Position numbers and translations under genes: made by a program | Assembly: GCF_040112705.1 (NCBI RefSeq) | Contig: NZ_CP157804.1 | Coordinates: forward strand, 1,792,001 to 1,856,000 | Reading direction: 5' to 3' | From: Flagellimonas sp. MMG031 | Lineage (GTDB): Bacteria > Bacteroidota > Bacteroidia > Flavobacteriales > Flavobacteriaceae | DNA length: 64,000 nt | In this document: positions 62,992 to 64,000 of the stretch, piece by piece | Numbering within the stretch: position 1 is the stretch's first letter | Layout: every line of letters starts with the position of its first letter | Notes under the pieces: model-generated | Databases searched by the model: none | What the model was told of the DNA's origin: nothing | Seen by the model: the letters and a program-made list of their open reading frames with translations, nothing else

Positions 62992-64000
62992 ATGAAAACA
63001 AGATTATTAATACTAACAGCCATAGGAGTATCCGCAATGGGTTTTGCCCAAAAGGATGAGATGAAGACGGCGGAAAAGGCGTTAAAGGACGGTGATGCCG
63101 CAGCAGCAAAAGCTGCATTGGTAAGTGCTGCTTCTACCATTGATTCGGCCAAGGAAAAAGATCAGGCCGAGTATTATGCCCTTTTGGGAAATGCCAACTA
63201 CGAATTGGCCAAAAAAGGCGACGTAGCCTCCTTCCAGTCCGCTTTGGATGCCTATAAAAAGGTGATTGCCGTGGAAGAAGCCAGCGGAAAGGAAAAGTAT
63301 ACTTCCGTGGCCCGGGAGAAGATGGGGCAGATGACCGCTGATTTGGTCAACGCCGCCGTTGAGGACAACAACAACCAAAAGTTTGCCGAAGCTGCCGAAA
63401 AGTTGTACATGGGTTACAAACTTAGCCCACGCGATACCGTGTATCTATACTACGCGGCCAGTAGTGCCGTGAATGGACAACACTACGATGAAGCCCTTAA
63501 ATACTATAAGGAGCTTAAGGATCTCGGCTATAACGGTGAATCTGTGACCTACACAGCGGTGAATGTGGAAACTGGGGAAACAGAGACCATGGACAAGTCG
63601 ACCCGAGACCTTTATGTAAAAGCGGGAACGCACAAGGATCCCAAAGAAGAAGTGAATCCATCCAAAAAGCCAGAAATCGTTAAAAATATCGCGTTGATCT
63701 ACCAACAAATGGGAGAAAATGAAAAAGCGATTGCAGCTTATGCCGATGCAAGGGCGGAAAATCCGGACGATGTCAACTTGGTTTTGGGCGAGGCTAACTT
63801 GCACTACACCATGGGCGATAAGGAGAAGTTTAAGGAATTGATGGGACAGGCATCTGCCATGGCCCCGGACAATCCAGATTTGCTCTACAATATTGGTGTA
63901 ATCAACATGGAACAAGGCAATTTGGAAGATGCAAGGGATGCTTACAAAAAAGCATTGGCCATCGACCCAGGTTATATCAATGCATTGTTGAACCTTTCCA
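62992..64000 (+). CDS. Exported TPR protein (3' end outside window)
   Basis: 336 codons are visible and the frame stays open to the last base. Signal peptide MKTRLLILTAIGVSAMGFAQ. Tetratricopeptide repeats appear throughout, clearest at QHYDEALKYYKELKDLGY, MGENEKAIAAYADARAENPD and GNLEDARDAYKKALAIDPGY. Probably a periplasmic scaffold; partner unknown. It follows gyrA by 57 bases with no terminator seen between. Confidence 0.85.
   Translation, partial: MKTRLLILTAIGVSAMGFAQKDEMKTAEKALKDGDAAAAKAALVSAASTIDSAKEKDQAEYYALLGNANYELAKKGDVASFQSALDAYKKVIAVEEASGKEKYTSVAREKMGQMTADLVNAAVEDNNNQKFAEAAEKLYMGYKLSPRDTVYLYYAASSAVNGQHYDEALKYYKELKDLGYNGESVTYTAVNVETGETETMDKSTRDLYVKAGTHKDPKEEVNPSKKPEIVKNIALIYQQMGENEKAIAAYADARAENPDDVNLVLGEANLHYTMGDKEKFKELMGQASAMAPDNPDLLYNIGVINMEQGNLEDARDAYKKALAIDPGYINALLNLS

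Overview
The window is chromosomal DNA of a member of the Bacteroidota, most likely a marine Flavobacteriaceae (Muricauda/Flagellimonas-like; the genus is a guess). The evidence is: promoters that match the Bacteroidota -7 consensus TAnnTTTG (in front of rnpB, pyrR, pdxH and the ebo cluster); a general lack of Shine-Dalgarno sites; short lipoprotein signals ending in Cys; and family markers such as DUF3822, UMF1-type MFS, GH31, M28 glutamate-carboxypeptidase-like enzymes and KdnB. Nearly the whole window is coding, with short gaps and many overlapping stop/start pairs. I see no insertion sequence, prophage, CRISPR array, tRNA or rRNA.

Layout. 1-5.6 kb: a GH31 glycosidase (cut by the window start), an M48 lipoprotein protease, an UMF1 transporter and a YdjC/ChbG-type deacetylase, all on +. 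5.6-8.6 kb: a minus-strand operon of ECF sigma factor, anti-sigma factor and two exported beta-helix proteins with striking short repeats. 8.8-16 kb: Lon, Cmk, a serine hydrolase, an exported amidohydrolase, a hotdog thioesterase and a Kbp-like BON-LysM protein. 16-24.8 kb: rpsA with a structured leader, pyrR-pyrB, a STAS-like protein overlapping RNase Z, pdxH, SixA-ppk1 and miaE. 24.9-31.7 kb: a complete eboABCDEF cluster followed by a TMEM220-family membrane protein, apparently one transcription unit. 31.7-41.3 kb: dnaX (with an A10 slippery tract at the end of domain III), RNase P RNA (with three extra hairpins in the P3 region), rsmD, a DUF3822 protein, a RecD-like helicase, kdsB, a HAD phosphatase, kdnB and an acyltransferase. 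41.3-41.7 kb: the only long gap, holding a candidate structured RNA that ends in a terminator. 41.7-50.5 kb: an M28 peptidase, YebC, pterin dehydratase, a Kelch lipoprotein preceded by 21-bp direct repeats, an RmlD-like reductase, gcvT and an M24 aminopeptidase. 50.5-55.4 kb: thrABC with a probable threonine leader peptide. 55.5-64 kb: nnrDE, a small conserved protein, clpC, gyrA and a TPR protein cut by the window end.

How the parts fit. Most genes are housekeeping (replication, translation, proteostasis, pyrimidine and threonine synthesis, lipid A/KDO chemistry, NAD(P)HX repair). The accessory content of most interest is the ebo cluster, which in other bacteria and some algal plastids is tied to making or moving an unidentified small metabolite across the inner membrane, and the ECF-controlled pair of cell-surface repeat proteins. 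The best non-coding signals are the Thr leader peptide, the dnaX slippery run, the rnpB insertion, the 41.4-kb RNA candidate and the 21-bp operator-like repeats. All calls rest on reading the sequence; no database search was possible.
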